Assembly (NCBI GenBank): GCA_951812925.1
Contig: OX638368.1
Location: 120,861,309-120,925,308, forward strand
DNA length: 64,000 bases
DNA from: Calliopum simillimum
Taxonomy: Eukaryota > Arthropoda > Insecta > Diptera > Lauxaniidae
Direction of reading: 5' to 3'
Part shown: piece after piece, positions 11,217 through 21,459 of the stretch
Position numbering within the stretch: the stretch's first letter is position 1
Layout: every line of letters begins with the position of its first letter
Program-made: the position numbers and the translations under genes
Notes under the pieces: generated by a model
What the model was told of the DNA's origin: nothing
The model's input: the letters and a program-made list of their open reading frames with translations, nothing else
Database searches by the model: none

Positions 11217-11451
11217 TACCTCTGTGTTCATTTATGCTTCGTAATATTATTTTTATTAAAAATATTGATTTCTATATTGTTTTTAAAAGTATATCTTTTA
11301 CATGAATAGTTTTATTAAAACGTTCTTTAGTTAGTTTTAGGCTATCGCGCAAATCCCAGAATCAGTCTTGCGCATAGCTACCGCTTCAAATATTGACTTT
11401 CCAAATTCAAATATTATTGTTATATATACGATTAAAATATTTATTGAAGAT
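11217..11451. other. Intergenic, 3' flank of S1-like gene 3
   Basis: Contains the inferred poly(A) signal of the next gene (TTTATT at 11440-11445, read on the minus strand as AATAAA). No other feature seen. Confidence 0.5.
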
Positions 11452-11895
11452 CTAGCTATTAAGATGACGCCAAATGCGATTTCTCCACTGATCGAACACT
11501 CCATCATTTCTGATCGACCATTTAGTGGGATTGGGTGCATCCTTCCAGTTGGTAACAAATACGTCCCAACCAACACGTTGTCCATACCAATCCATGGTAC
11601 ACCAAAATTGCGTGGTAGGTCTTCTGCGAAAAGACCAAGCGAGTTTATCACCTGGTTGCACCCAGACACCGTCGTCGCCACCAATTCTATCATCTTTTGA
11701 GGCACACCACAAATGTGCATGGTGCTTGCCCTCGTTGTGCACTTCAACTACCCAAGGCTCCGATCTGTCAATAATTTTGACGAGGCCACCCAGAACTTGA
11801 GTAACGATGGCTACTATAAAAAATGGATTGGAATGTACGAATACGAGCTGCGTAATCACCAGCAAAATTGCTACTAGAGCGCACTTGATGTTCAT
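11452..11895 (-). CDS. Secreted S1-like protein, copy 3
   Basis: Intronless ORF of 147 aa with signal peptide 1-22, hydrophobic segment 23-43 and S1-like domain 48-147. Key residues are VEVHN, Cys64 in HLWCAS, DDRIGG, PGDKLAWSF, Cys99 in TQFWC, DVFV and WSIRNDGVFDQW. It resembles copy 1 most closely (FVHSNPFF, KDDRIGG, RHLNS end). Copies 4, 5 and 7 instead have ADDKIGG and RNLNS. Divergence of copies 1 and 3 from the 4/5/7 group suggests an older duplication. The start is supported by the conserved leader and promoter upstream. Function in the animal is unknown. Confidence 0.8.
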   Translation of the reverse strand: MNIKCALVAILLVITQLVFVHSNPFFIVAIVTQVLGGLVKIIDRSEPWVVEVHNEGKHHAHLWCASKDDRIGGDDGVWVQPGDKLAWSFRRRPTTQFWCTMDWYGQRVGWDVFVTNWKDAPNPTKWSIRNDGVFDQWRNRIWRHLNS

Positions 11896-12080
11896 AGCGA
11901 AGCGGCTTGTTGCTCGATATTATTTTATAAGCAAATTTGTCACTCTAGACTGAGGACTGCGATAAATAAATGGATATTTTTAGTGCCAAAGTTAGCAATG
12001 GACTAATAAATTTCAAAATGTGTAATGTTCTTTATATATAAAATATGGTTCATAAAGGTATTCAATTGACGTCACACCAT
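11896..12080 (-). promoter_or_regulatory. Promoter and leader of S1-like gene 3
   Basis: A perfect palindromic CRE-like TGACGTCA lies at 12067-12074, 172 bp before the ATG. The TATA box (TATATATAAA on the minus strand) is at 12031-12040. ACTCTAGA-type leader words follow as in the other copies. Confidence 0.65.
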
Positions 12081-12339
12081 ATGGATGCTTTATAAAAAAA
12101 AAAACATCAAGATCATATGCAATTAACACATTTCAAATATCTCTTATATCACTATTTATCACAAAATATTTCATTAAAATCAGGCTCAAAATCTGGATAA
12201 AAATCACGCAAATCGGTACAATTCTATTCTCCTCAAACAACAGCGTAAAAATTTTCCTTGCTGAAACCACATTAGTCATTTAGAGCTATTTCTCATCTTT
12301 AAAATGAGCTTAAGGGTAGTTATGTATCTAAAATTTTCC

Positions 12340-12680
12340 TTTAAAAAATAATAACCAAATCATCAAAACCTAATAAGAAGGCTTGATTTTTATGTTGGAA
12401 ACAAAGCAACCTTGGAACGGAAAAATTAACCCAAAAAAAAAAATATGTGTGCTTACATCCATAGGTATCATCCGTCAGAAAAATATTACCCGAACATGAA
12501 CCAGTTTCAGAACCCCACATTATTTTGCTAGCCCATTTCACGTGAAATACCTGGTAATCTATTGGCTTTGTTCTCATACATTTAATTTTGTTTAAACAGC
12601 AAATATCTGTTTCTATTCTTATTTTAATCTTCCTAGAACTAACTATTAGCTTTTATCAGTTGTTTATTTATTTTGCGCCA
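12340..12680 (-). other. Upstream conserved block of S1-like gene 3
   Basis: The segment with TTTCAGAACCCCACATTATTT and TTTCACGTGAAAT aligns with the blocks upstream of copies 4 (near 21990), 5 (near 30505) and 7 (near 60025). It lies 0.6 kb from the ATG, against 1.4-2.0 kb in the others, where a minisatellite intervenes. Its function is unknown; it marks the ancestral duplication unit. Confidence 0.5.
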
Positions 12681-13925
12681 ATTATGCAAAATTCATCTTT
12701 ATAAATAAAATAAATAAAAATATTTTATTTGTTTTCATTAAAAAAGCCGAGTCCAATTTATTTATTTTTTTTTTTTTTTTTTCTTGCAATTAGTATTATT
12801 CGATTGACAAACTCATTGTATACCCTCTTTTGTAACAGTTATATGCGCACATTCATATTCCAGTGGCCGGTGACCACGCGACCAAGTGACCACATTGGGT
12901 CATTAGTGTAAAAAGTCCTTATTTAAAGGATAAAGTTCTGGTTTTAGGAAGAAGAAACTACACTTTACCGATATATTGTTTTAAACATTATTATATGTTC
13001 CATGGATCCCATTTAGATTCATTCGAGTCCACTAATTTTCCGGTGGTCCATGGCCAGGTGGCAAGTGAATTCTGATGTCAGATTTGGATTTAGCATTGAA
13101 AAGTTCATTTAAAATTACTATTTTTGTTTTTGATTTCGTTTTTTGGTTTTTTTCACTTAATATGAAAATTTCTTTTAAAAAATGGATTTCTCAAAAACGG
13201 CCACTCTCACGATTTTATGGAAATCTGGTAATTCACCAGAAGGTCCCCAGATACCAATTCAGAAGAAAATGCGCGGGTGATATCCCTTAAATTTAAAATC
13301 GGTTCCACCTAGCCGTGTTGAGGTATAGAAGATCCGAAAATTCTATTAAATATCTATAACTAAGTCATTTGGGATTTAAAAACGGGGTTAACTCTAAAGT
13401 TTTCCGACTTTTAAAAAGTGGCTATTTTTTATAGATTTCGATGTGGTCTTTCCAAATTTTAACTTTCCTACCTCGTATCTTTGGTGCTCGCGCTATCATA
13501 TTGGAAAAAACAAAACTACCTGTTTATAAGGAATTGAACGCTCTATAAATGATAATCCACATAAGCTCGAAATTGGCAACTTTTCAGGAGAGCCTTAAAA
13601 CTGATTAACTACTTTCAATAATGTGGCTCAATTTCATTGATGCAGTATTAAATTTCCCACCTTAGTACATTTTTATAAAGTTTAAATTGTCAGCTGTCAA
13701 AATAGTTTTTTTTTTGGTTCATAACACTTTACCGTACGAATGGCGCTAAGCTTAAATCTTGCGTGAGCTATGGGACACCCTTATATCTCTGGAACAAGAA
13801 ATCGTGGCGATTATGTAAATAGAAGCGTATTTAAATTTTATGTTTAGGACTAAAATCCTGGAGAATTTTTTTATCTTGACTTAGGTGGTTTTGTCAAAAG
13901 ACCACAGATATGTATTAGACTTATC
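12681..13925. other. Intergenic with repeat fragments
   Basis: No gene seen. About 13430-13560 (TTATAGATTTCGATGTGGTC onward) is a degenerate half-copy of the fold-back element at 56532-57925. A long T run lies at 12765-12782. Confidence 0.45.
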
Positions 13926-14145
13926 ATATGAGCTGTTTATTATGAAAGTGGGGCAAGCCTAAAGCGAGGCAAAAGTAATGTCATACACATTATGTACCAT
14001 AATGTTCGTTTATTTGATATCATTTTTTCAACTTAATGATAACATACACCAATTTCAATTATTTCTAACAAAATGAAAGCCACTTCATATTATGACATTA
14101 CTTTTGACATCATTTTGGATTTGTCCATAATAAACGGCTCATATA
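13926..14145. mobile_element. Small MITE in mariner remnant
   Basis: Inverted ends of about 20 bp (ATATGAGCTGTTTATTATG against CATAATAAACGGCTCATAT) continue inward as AAAAGTAATGTCAT against ATGACATTACTTTT. It is about 220 bp long and lies at the left edge of the mariner fragment. The exact target duplication is unclear. Confidence 0.55.
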
Positions 14146-14271
14146 TGACGATCTTGCAATATTAGTTCACGCACGGCATCAATGTTCTCTGGCACAACAG
14201 ACGTTTTTGGACGACCTTCACGGAATTCGCCTTTGAGCGAGCGTCGGCCACGATTGAATTCATTAAACCAG

Positions 14272-14503
14272 GGGCCTTACTCTGTAATGCGATGCGATAG
14301 GAAATGCGTTGCGAAAGCTAGATTCAATGCGAAAAATAATTGCCACTCTGTAAATCTTTCGCATTGGGAGTAGCGTTTTCAGTGAGACATAGTTGCCAAC
14401 GCTACTCTCAATGCGAAAGATTTACAGAGTGGCAATTATTTTTCGCATCGAATCTAGCTTTCGCAACGCATTTCCTATCGCATCGCATTACAGAGTAAGG
14501 CCC
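14272..14503. mobile_element. Harbinger-like hairpin MITE with CAG target duplication
   Basis: A 232-bp near-perfect palindrome begins GGGCCTTACTCTG and ends CAGAGTAAGGCCC. It interrupts the mariner coding sequence and is flanked by CAG at 14269-14271 and 14504-14506. Removing one CAG and the element restores the mariner frame, which confirms the borders. GGGCC termini and a 3-bp CWG-type target fit PIF/Harbinger relatives. Confidence 0.8.
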
Positions 14504-14539
14504 CAGTTTTTCACAGTGCTATAGGATGGTGCTTTATCG

Positions 14540-15918
14540 AGGTGCATAAAGTGAGCTATGCAGGTGTGACGAATTTCGATGTTTTTTGGTTGGGAATTTC
14601 GAGCTATTTTCGAGCTATTGAACAGTAATTTCGAGCTGTCTGGGAAATTTTCCATTTTCCGGAAAAGCGGAAAAATTGTTCTGCATAGCTAAGTTTATTT
14701 TTTCAGCCAGACGAATTCGCGGGAAGAGTTAGCGATGAAATCTTTTTAGGCAGAAATTTCGAGCTACTTTCGAGCTAATTTTGAGCTAGAAGCATTTTCC
14801 GGAAAACTCCCAATTTTCCCGGAAAATCCCCAAAAAACTTTTTTTATGGCTAACTTTATTTTTTTCAGCCAGAAGAATCCGCGGGAACAGTAAGGGATGA
14901 AATCTTTTAACGCAGGAATTTCGAGCTACTTTTGAGCTGACCTTGAATGAGGTATTTTCCTTAAATTTCCCCGGAAAATCCCAAAAAACTAAAATTTTTT
15001 TTTTCGCTGTGTTATGTCCGCATATTATTATTATTATGTCCGAAAGTTTTTCGCGGATCAGCCTTTAATATATCCAACACCTAGTTTGGTAGCCACAGTA
15101 ATTTTACATAAGAGTAGGGGTAAGTGAGCGGCCTGCGGCCGCAGCTCAGGATTTAAAACTCCCAAAAATCCAACACCGGCTTCGCGGCGGCCTTCGGCCG
15201 CGGATCAGTCGGTAATATATCCAATAATTTGCGGACATAACACTTATTTACGAAATGGGGATTATGTCATGGCACCGCCATAAAAAAAGATTTTTTGGGA
15301 TTTTCCGGGAAAGTTTAGGGTTTCCCGGGAAAGTTTGGGGTTTTCCGGAAAACACTTTTCGCTTTTGATGAGCTCGAAACTAGCTCCAAATTCGTGTGTC
15401 AAATGATATGATCGCGAAATATTCTCATGGGTTCGTCCGGCTGAAAAAATAAAGCAAGCCCTTAAAAAATTTTTTGGGATTTTCCGGGGAAATTTAAGGA
15501 AAACACTTCATTCAAGGTCAGCTCGAAAGTAGCTCGAAATTCCTGCATTAAAAGATTTCATCCCTTACTATTCCCGCGGATTCGTCTGGCTGAAAAAAAT
15601 AAAGTTTGCCATAAAAAATTTTTTTTTGGGATTTTCCGGGAAAATTGGGAGTTTTCCGGAAAATGCTTTTAGCTCAAAATTAGCTCGAAAGTAGCTCGAA
15701 ATTCCTGCGCAAAAAGATTTCATCGCTAACTCTTCCCGCGGATTCGTCTGGCTGAAAAAATAAACTCAGCTATGCAGAACAATTTTTCCGCTTTTCCGGA
15801 AAATGGAAAATTTCCCAGGCAGCTCGAAATTATTGTTGAAAAGCTCGAAAATAGCTCGAAATTCTTAAACAAAAAACATCGAAATTCGTCACACCTGCAT
15901 AGCTCACTTTATAGACCT
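14540..15918. mobile_element. FB-like fold-back element with 9-bp target duplication
   Basis: It starts AGGTGCATAAAGTGAGCTATG and ends in the inverted counterpart. Arms of about 600 bp contain repeated CGAGCTA and TTTTCCGG words. The identical 9-bp GCTTTATCG flanks it at 14531-14539 and 15919-15927, and excision restores the mariner frame (SLYGDKAPSYS). Nine-base duplications with long arms are known for Drosophila FB/Mutator-like elements. The centre (15120-15230) has unusual GC-rich hairpins. No transposase is present. Confidence 0.85.
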
Positions 15919-16028
15919 GCTTTATCGCCATACAAAGATTTAAGTTCATCGATGCACTCTTGTCGTGATAATCCATGTCGAATGTTGTGAAAAATGATCG
16001 CTGGAAAATTTTCACGAGTTAATTCCAT

Positions 16029-17370
16029 TTTTTTGCCAAATTGATTTTTTCAAGTCACTGTAAACAACACAAATGATGGTCGTACGTCAAAACGTTCTGA
16101 GTACGTTTATGCTAAAAAATATCAAACTTTCCAATAGAAATGTCAGATTGCACCTGGCAACACTTAGTGTTGCCTAGGCCAGAAATATATCGAGCAGCCC
16201 ATGTATATGAACAGAACAATACTTGAATAAGTAGTAGCCAATAAAAAAATGGGCAGCGCCACGCTCCCTCCAGCCAAAATAAGCAAAACTTTAGAATAAA
16301 AATAATAAAAAGGAAACATCATTAATTCATGTCATATTTTAATACAATTTATAAAAATAAAAGTAATGCACGAAAATGCAAAAATAAATTCAACGTAATT
16401 TTTTAATTGTTTCGAAGTTATTATTATTATTATTTAAACATGTTGCACAGAAAGCTCAACCCAACATGTCATTCAATACAAGCATTTAGTATTGATAGCA
16501 AAATATGTATAAATAATTAAGTCAACGATATTTAAGTGTGACTTGGCTTTAATTGCTGTAAATTTTATTCGTATTTAACATACAAGTTTCTACGTTAGTC
16601 ATAGGTTTTGTTTCAATTTCAAGTTCTTACTAACATATATACGGTTGAGGGGTATTCCAGGTAGCTATCAGCAGAACAGTTTTATTGGGGTGCAGTGTTA
16701 ATATTGCTATAAAATTAAATCTTTATAGTAACGCTATGAATTTTGATTAAATCGATCTCTTATTCTTCGAAATGTTTACTTACTTATATTTATGAAGCAA
16801 AACACACCAAGTGCGCCAGCTGAAAATTTTGTTGTCTCCGATTTCGCTCAAATTTGGCAATATGGTAGATCCGGTGTGCAAGAACAATTATCCGGATGGA
16901 TTTGGTCCTAGTACCATTTGTTGTTAAAATACAGGGTGTTGAAATTGGCGTTTTAGTAATTTTTCTGAAAAGGGTGTTTTTTCAAAAATTTATAGCTTAC
17001 ACCAAAGTTTGTAAATTGATACAACTAAATAACTGGTCCCATTAATTTTTAAGTGTTATTTTTAAAAAAAATATTACTTGGTGAAAAAACTTTTTAAACT
17101 TGAAAATACTTTTGAATTTTTTTTAAAAAAACCCCACTTAAATTTTTTTAAAAGTACTTTACATTAAATCATAGTTTGTATGATTTAAAATGGGATTCGG
17201 TCGCTAGATGAGAGTTTTTAGTTTTTGAACGCCCACGGCAGGTAAAACTCTTTGTTTACTCAAGAGAAAGGCATCTTAAAAAAAAGTGTACAAGGCATAA
17301 AATGCTTAGAATCGTCCAAAAAATACGTGTGAAGTTTTTGGGAGTTTTTTGGAATTTTTTTTTCTCTGAA
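16029..17370. other. Intergenic, no gene seen
   Basis: Contains the 5' side of the mariner fragment, including a CAACACTTAGTGTTG palindrome near 16160. Beyond it is AT-rich DNA with no coding signal. Confidence 0.4.
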
Positions 17371-17373
17371 TAA

Positions 17374-18241
17374 CACAGGTTAACAAAAAAAAAAAAAATG
17401 TCATGGCGTTTTGACCAGAGTATGTGTTTCCTAGGGACTTTGACGTCCTGAATCCGAACTTGGGGTCCGTTTTATTCCAGAACGTCTGAGAAAAAATATT
17501 TCAAGGTCATATGGAGGTCAAAATGGGGTTCATGCGTCGTTTAGTGATAAATTCGCTAAAACTCTGAAACTAATTTTTTATCATTGAGTTCTTTGTCCTT
17601 AAAAAGAATATGCGATCAAAAAGGGTATCTCGGACCTAGTTCCGGAGATGTGGCCATCGGAAGATCCGGATATAGTTTCTATGAAAACCGCTATAAGTTG
17701 GGAACCCCTGGATGGATTTGAAAAAAATTGGAGTCATATGAAAGGTAATTTGACAGCCTCTAAAAATATTTTCAATTCATAGTTTTGGAGATATGACCTT
17801 TTTGAAATTTTGAGAAATTTTTCAATTACAACAACAAATACATCAACAAAACCAACAACAACAACAACAAAATACCTTTCATATGACACCAATATTTTCC
17901 AAATCCATCCAGTGGTTCCCAACTTATAGCGGTTTTCATAGAAGATATATCCGGATCTTCCGATGACTATATCTCCAAAACTAGGCCCGAGAGACCCTTT
18001 TTGATCACATATTTCTTTTTAGAACCAAGAATTCAATGATATAAATTTAGTTTCAGAATTGTAGCGAATTTATCACTAAACGACACATGACCATTTTGAC
18101 CTCCATATGACCTTGAAATCTTTTTTCTCAGACGTTCTGGAAAAAAACGGACCCCGGATTTGAATTCAGGAAGTCAAAGTCCCTAGGAAACACATAGTCT
18201 GGTCAAAACGCCATGACATTTTTTTATTTTGTAAACCTGTG
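17374..18241. mobile_element. TAA-type fold-back element, TIR CACAGGTTWACAAAA
   Basis: The two arms are inverted copies: TGTCATGGCGTTTTGACCAG near 17399 against its complement near 18201, and GGAACCCCTGGATGGATTTG near 17700 against its complement near 17900. They meet in a CAACAA-rich centre near 17830-17870. Both ends are flanked by TAA (17371-17373, 18242-18244), the target of PIF/Harbinger-type elements. A partial copy is at 33212-33455. No transposase is visible. Confidence 0.7.
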
Positions 18242-18244
18242 TAA

Positions 18245-19562
18245 TTTTTGAAAAATTTTTAAACGGATTGTTCTTGAAAAGTATTTTTTTCTGATCTCAA
18301 ACTAACGAATTGGTAAGTAAGTGTGCTACCAAATTAAAGAAGATTGAACGAGGATTTAAAAAAAAAATTATGAAAAGAAATGTTAATAGGACCTCTTTCA
18401 TTCTAAAATTTCCGTCAAAGTCAAAAAATTAGAGAAAAAAAAATTAAGATGTCAACTTTAAGACCATATACAGTGTCTAAAAGCTCATACAATTAGCTTA
18501 AACTTTGCCATAGAAATATTTTTTCTAAAACGTTAGAATGATCCAAGCATTTTTTTTTTTTTTTTTTTGAAAACAAGTCAGAAAATCAGTTTTAACACTA
18601 TAACTCTTCGAAGGTACATTTAAGACTCCCCAGGTGCAATTTTTTTGTTAGTCTAGGCCTTCTCTATCACCTACCAGAAGCTTCGTTTCCGTATGCAATA
18701 CACCCTGCATATTGTTTTAAGGAAGAATCATATAATTAAAGATAGGTGGTTATAGGGCATAAAATAAAAACCGTCGGACCTATTAAATATTTTTCAGACT
18801 AGAAGTTCTTGCTATGTTCTGCATCATTTTTTTGAAATTCTGACGGGCAAAAATTTTTAAATTTATTTTCGCTCCGATTTAATTCGCTATTTTTGATTAA
18901 TCATTTTATCTGGATACAGAGACCTAATGAAAAAATTTCCTAAATAGCAAGGAATAATAATTACATAATCCGTTAGTGTTATCAAATCAATTAGTCATTT
19001 ACTACGCACGAGTATTTTCTAAATCTGGTTGAAAAATTGGTCACTGGGATTTATTACAGTTCTTTACTTCAAATTTAAAAACACCGTTTTTTAGTCTTTT
19101 TGAGGTTACTTAAAAGAAGAAAATAATTTATAGCCATTAAAGCATATACTATAGTTGGAAATATTAGCACATTCTTCAAAATGCATTAAAAATATCATCG
19201 CATCTTTTTGTTTTTTTTTTTCCGAAAAATCGTAAATTGATATGAATTAGTTTTTTTGGTCCTTTGTATGTAGGCCTGTCTAAAAAAACAGAGCTCTTTA
19301 AGCTACCGCCTGCTAAAGATAAAAACATCACAGAATTATTTAAAAACTCCAACAAAGTTTTGCAATAAGTATATATGAATCTGTTCATTTCATTTATTGA
19401 TAATGCTGATTTTTATTTTGTTTCCATATGTAATACTTTTACAATGAATATTTCTATTTAAAAAAACATCTATATTTATTTTTAAAAAAATTACAATTCC
19501 GAAAATCCAAAAATTGGCATCCCTAATTCAGATACCATACGATAACAATCTCCTTTGAAAAT
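18245..19562. repeat. 3' flank of S1-like gene 4, part of duplicated unit
   Basis: From about 18765 onward it aligns with the flanks of copies 5 (from about 27985), 6 (from about 34998) and, from 56149, copy 7. Landmarks are GGAATAATAATTACATA (18950), GGCCTGTCTAAAAAAACAGAG (19275) and TTGGCATCCCTAA (19513). It supplies empty sites for insertions in the other copies. The stretch 18470-18625 is a separate repeat fragment related to 8222-8400. Confidence 0.65.
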
Positions 19563-20006
19563 TTAGCTGTTGAGATTGCGCCACTTACGATTCTTCCATT
19601 GATCGTACACTCCATCGTTTCTGATGGACCACTTGGTGGGATTGGGTGCATCCTTCCAGTTCTTAACATATACATCCCAACCGACGCGTTGACCATACCA
19701 ATCCATGTTGCACCAAAATTGCGTGGTAGGTCTTCTGCGAAATGCCCATGCGATTTTATCACCAGGTTTCACCCATAAGCCGTCGTCGCCCCCGATTTTA
19801 TCATCTGCAGAGGCACACCATAAATGTGCATGGTGCTTGCCCTCGTTGTGCACTTCAACCACCCAAGACTCGGCTCTGTCTATTATTTTGAGTAGGCCTC
19901 CTATAACATTAGCGCCGATCGCTGCTATAACAAAAGGATTGCCGAACACGGACGTGAGCTGCGTAGTCACCAGCAAAATTGCCACAATAGCGCACTTGAC
20001 GTTCAT
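19563..20006 (-). CDS. Secreted S1-like protein, copy 4
   Basis: Intronless ORF of 147 aa. Signal peptide 1-22 (cut after VFG), hydrophobic Gly/Ile/Val-rich segment 23-43, S1-like domain 48-147. Motifs: VEVHN (50-54), HLWC (61-64), DDKIGG (68-73), PGDKIAWAF (81-89), TTQFWC (94-99), DVYV (111-114), WSIRNDGVYDQW (126-137). It differs from copy 5 at six residues and from copy 7 at six, so these three are recent duplicates. The pattern matches the plant S-protein family, except that the two C-terminal cysteines usual in plants are missing. Position 5 in the signal peptide is Cys, which is not expected in the mature protein. Promoter and leader are intact, so it is probably expressed. Physiological role unknown. 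Confidence 0.82.
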   Translation of the reverse strand: MNVKCAIVAILLVTTQLTSVFGNPFVIAAIGANVIGGLLKIIDRAESWVVEVHNEGKHHAHLWCASADDKIGGDDGLWVKPGDKIAWAFRRRPTTQFWCNMDWYGQRVGWDVYVKNWKDAPNPTKWSIRNDGVYDQWKNRKWRNLNS

Positions 20007-20190
20007 GATGAAACTCTTCTCCGATTTGATTTTATATGCCGGTATATCTGTCTAGAGTCTGTACTTTGTATAAAAAAGGTGAAGTTGCTACTGCACCAGT
20101 TAGCAATGCACTAATTACTTTGTGAACGCGTTACATTGTTTATATACACATTCTCGTTTAGAATTAGAGATAACGATTTGACGTCACACC
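20007..20190 (-). promoter_or_regulatory. Promoter and leader of S1-like gene 4
   Basis: TGACGTCA at 20179-20186 (173 bp before the ATG). TATATAAAC on the minus strand at 20138-20146 is the likely TATA box. A second TATAAAA at 20030-20036 is too close to the ATG to be the core promoter. The leader word AGAGTTTCATC just before the ATG is shared with copies 5 and 7. Confidence 0.65.
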
Positions 20191-20345
20191 ATATTGATGC
20201 TTTATGAAAAAAAAAAAAAAAACAATATGAACAGTTGTAATTGAATCGTTCATTTCAAAAACCTCTTAAGTCACAAATTTTCCAAATGTGGATTTTTTTT
20301 TGCTGCGGACATTGGACGCCGGCTCGCGATGTTAATGTCCCCGAA

Positions 20346-21325
20346 ACAGTGTCGAAAAATCTGTCACCAAAAAAGTGTCGACAAATGTGGCGCCAAAAAG
20401 TGTTGAAAATCTATCATCAAGAAAAGTGTCGAGTATTGTGTCGCTAAAACATGTTAAATAATCTGTAACCAAAAAAGTGTCGAAAAATCTGTAACCAAAT
20501 CTATCACCAAAACCAAAAACGTGTTTTAAAAATCAGTCATCACAAAAGGTTTCGAAAAATGTTTCACCAAAAAAGTGTGAAAAAGTATCGGCAAAAAAGT
20601 GTCCAAAAATCTGTAACCAAAAAAGTGTCGAAAAATCTGTAACCAAAAAAAGTGTCGAGAAATCAATCACCAAAAAAGTGTCGAAATATGTATCATCAAA
20701 AAAGTGTTGAAATATGTGACGGCAAAAAAGTTTCTAAAAATCTGTCACCAAAAAAGTGTCGAAAAATATGTCGGCAAAATAGTGTCGAAAAATCTATCAC
20801 CGAAACAGGGTCGAAAAATGTATCATCATAAAAGTGTTACAAAATCTGTCACCAAAAAAGAGTCGAAAAATATGTAACCAAAAGAAGTGTCGAAAAATGT
20901 ATCACCAAAAAAGTGTTGAAATATGTGTCGGCAAAAAAGTGTTAACAAATCTGTAACCAAAAAAGAGTCGAAAGATGAATTACTGAAAAAGTGTTAAAAA
21001 ATCTGTCACCAAAAATGTGTCGAAAAGTGCATCCCCAAAAAAGTGTTGAAAAATGTGTCGGCAAAAAAGTGTCACCAAGAAAGTGTCGAAAAATCTATCA
21101 TCAAAAAAGTGTCGAAAAATGTATAACCAAAAAAGTGTCCTCAAAAAAGTGTTGAAATATGTGTCGGCAAAAAAGTGTCACCCAAAAAGTGTCAAAAAAT
21201 CTTCCACCAAAAAAGTGTCAAAAAATCTTCCACTAAGTGTCGAAAAATGTATCACCAAAAATGTGTTGAAAAATGTTTCGCTAAAAAAGTGTTGGAAAAA
21301 TTTGTCGCAAAAAAAAAGTGTCTTA
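20346..21325. repeat. 26-bp minisatellite upstream of S1-like gene 4
   Basis: Tandem array with a unit of about 26 bp (GTGTCGAAAAATCTGTCACC plus six A), in two main variants with CTGTCACC or TGTGTCGGC. Roughly 37 units. The array is open in several frames only because the unit lacks common stops, and 26 is not a multiple of three, so it is not coding. Shorter arrays lie at the same place relative to copies 5 and 7. Confidence 0.8.
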
Positions 21326-21459
21326 AATTTCACCCCCAAATGCTGCAAAAGAAGTTTCACTTGAAAAATTTTTGATATTTATTCTTTACAATGCTGAGCT
21401 CAAGAAAAAAGCCCTTTAAAATTAGTTTAGGTTGCTATGATTCCTAAAAAATTGTAATT

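Larger units (their letters stand above)
14146..16028 (-). pseudogene. Mariner transposase N-terminal fragment, split by two insertions
   Basis: On the minus strand, an ATG at 16028 opens MELTRENFPAIIFHNIRHG, then LSRQECIDELKSLYGDKA (to about 15919). It resumes at 14539-14504 with the APSYSTVKNW-type segment and at 14271-14146 with FNRGRRSLKGEFREGRP and VPENIDAVRELILQDRH. This is the first about 90 residues of a mariner transposase, including the DNA-binding helix-turn-helix region. The catalytic part is absent: the sequence stops at the small MITE. The two interruptions are the elements at 14540-15918 and 14272-14503. Confidence 0.85.

Noticed and set aside
11337..11800. Open frames overlapping S1-like copy 3 in other frames and strands
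   Set aside because: Shadows of the conserved S1-like coding sequence; the same shadows recur at every copy.
17820..17870. CAACAA microsatellite as a CRISPR-like or coding repeat
   Set aside because: A simple trinucleotide tract at the centre of a fold-back element; no spacers and no CRISPR context in an animal genome.
20030..20036. TATAAAA close to the ATG as core promoter of S1-like gene 4
   Set aside because: It is only about 25-30 bp before the ATG, which would leave no leader; the TATA box at about -135 is conserved in all copies.
21053..21375. Lys/Ser/Cys-rich open frames up to 103 codons
   Set aside because: They are translations of the 26-bp minisatellite in shifting frames; no start context, no conservation of frame.
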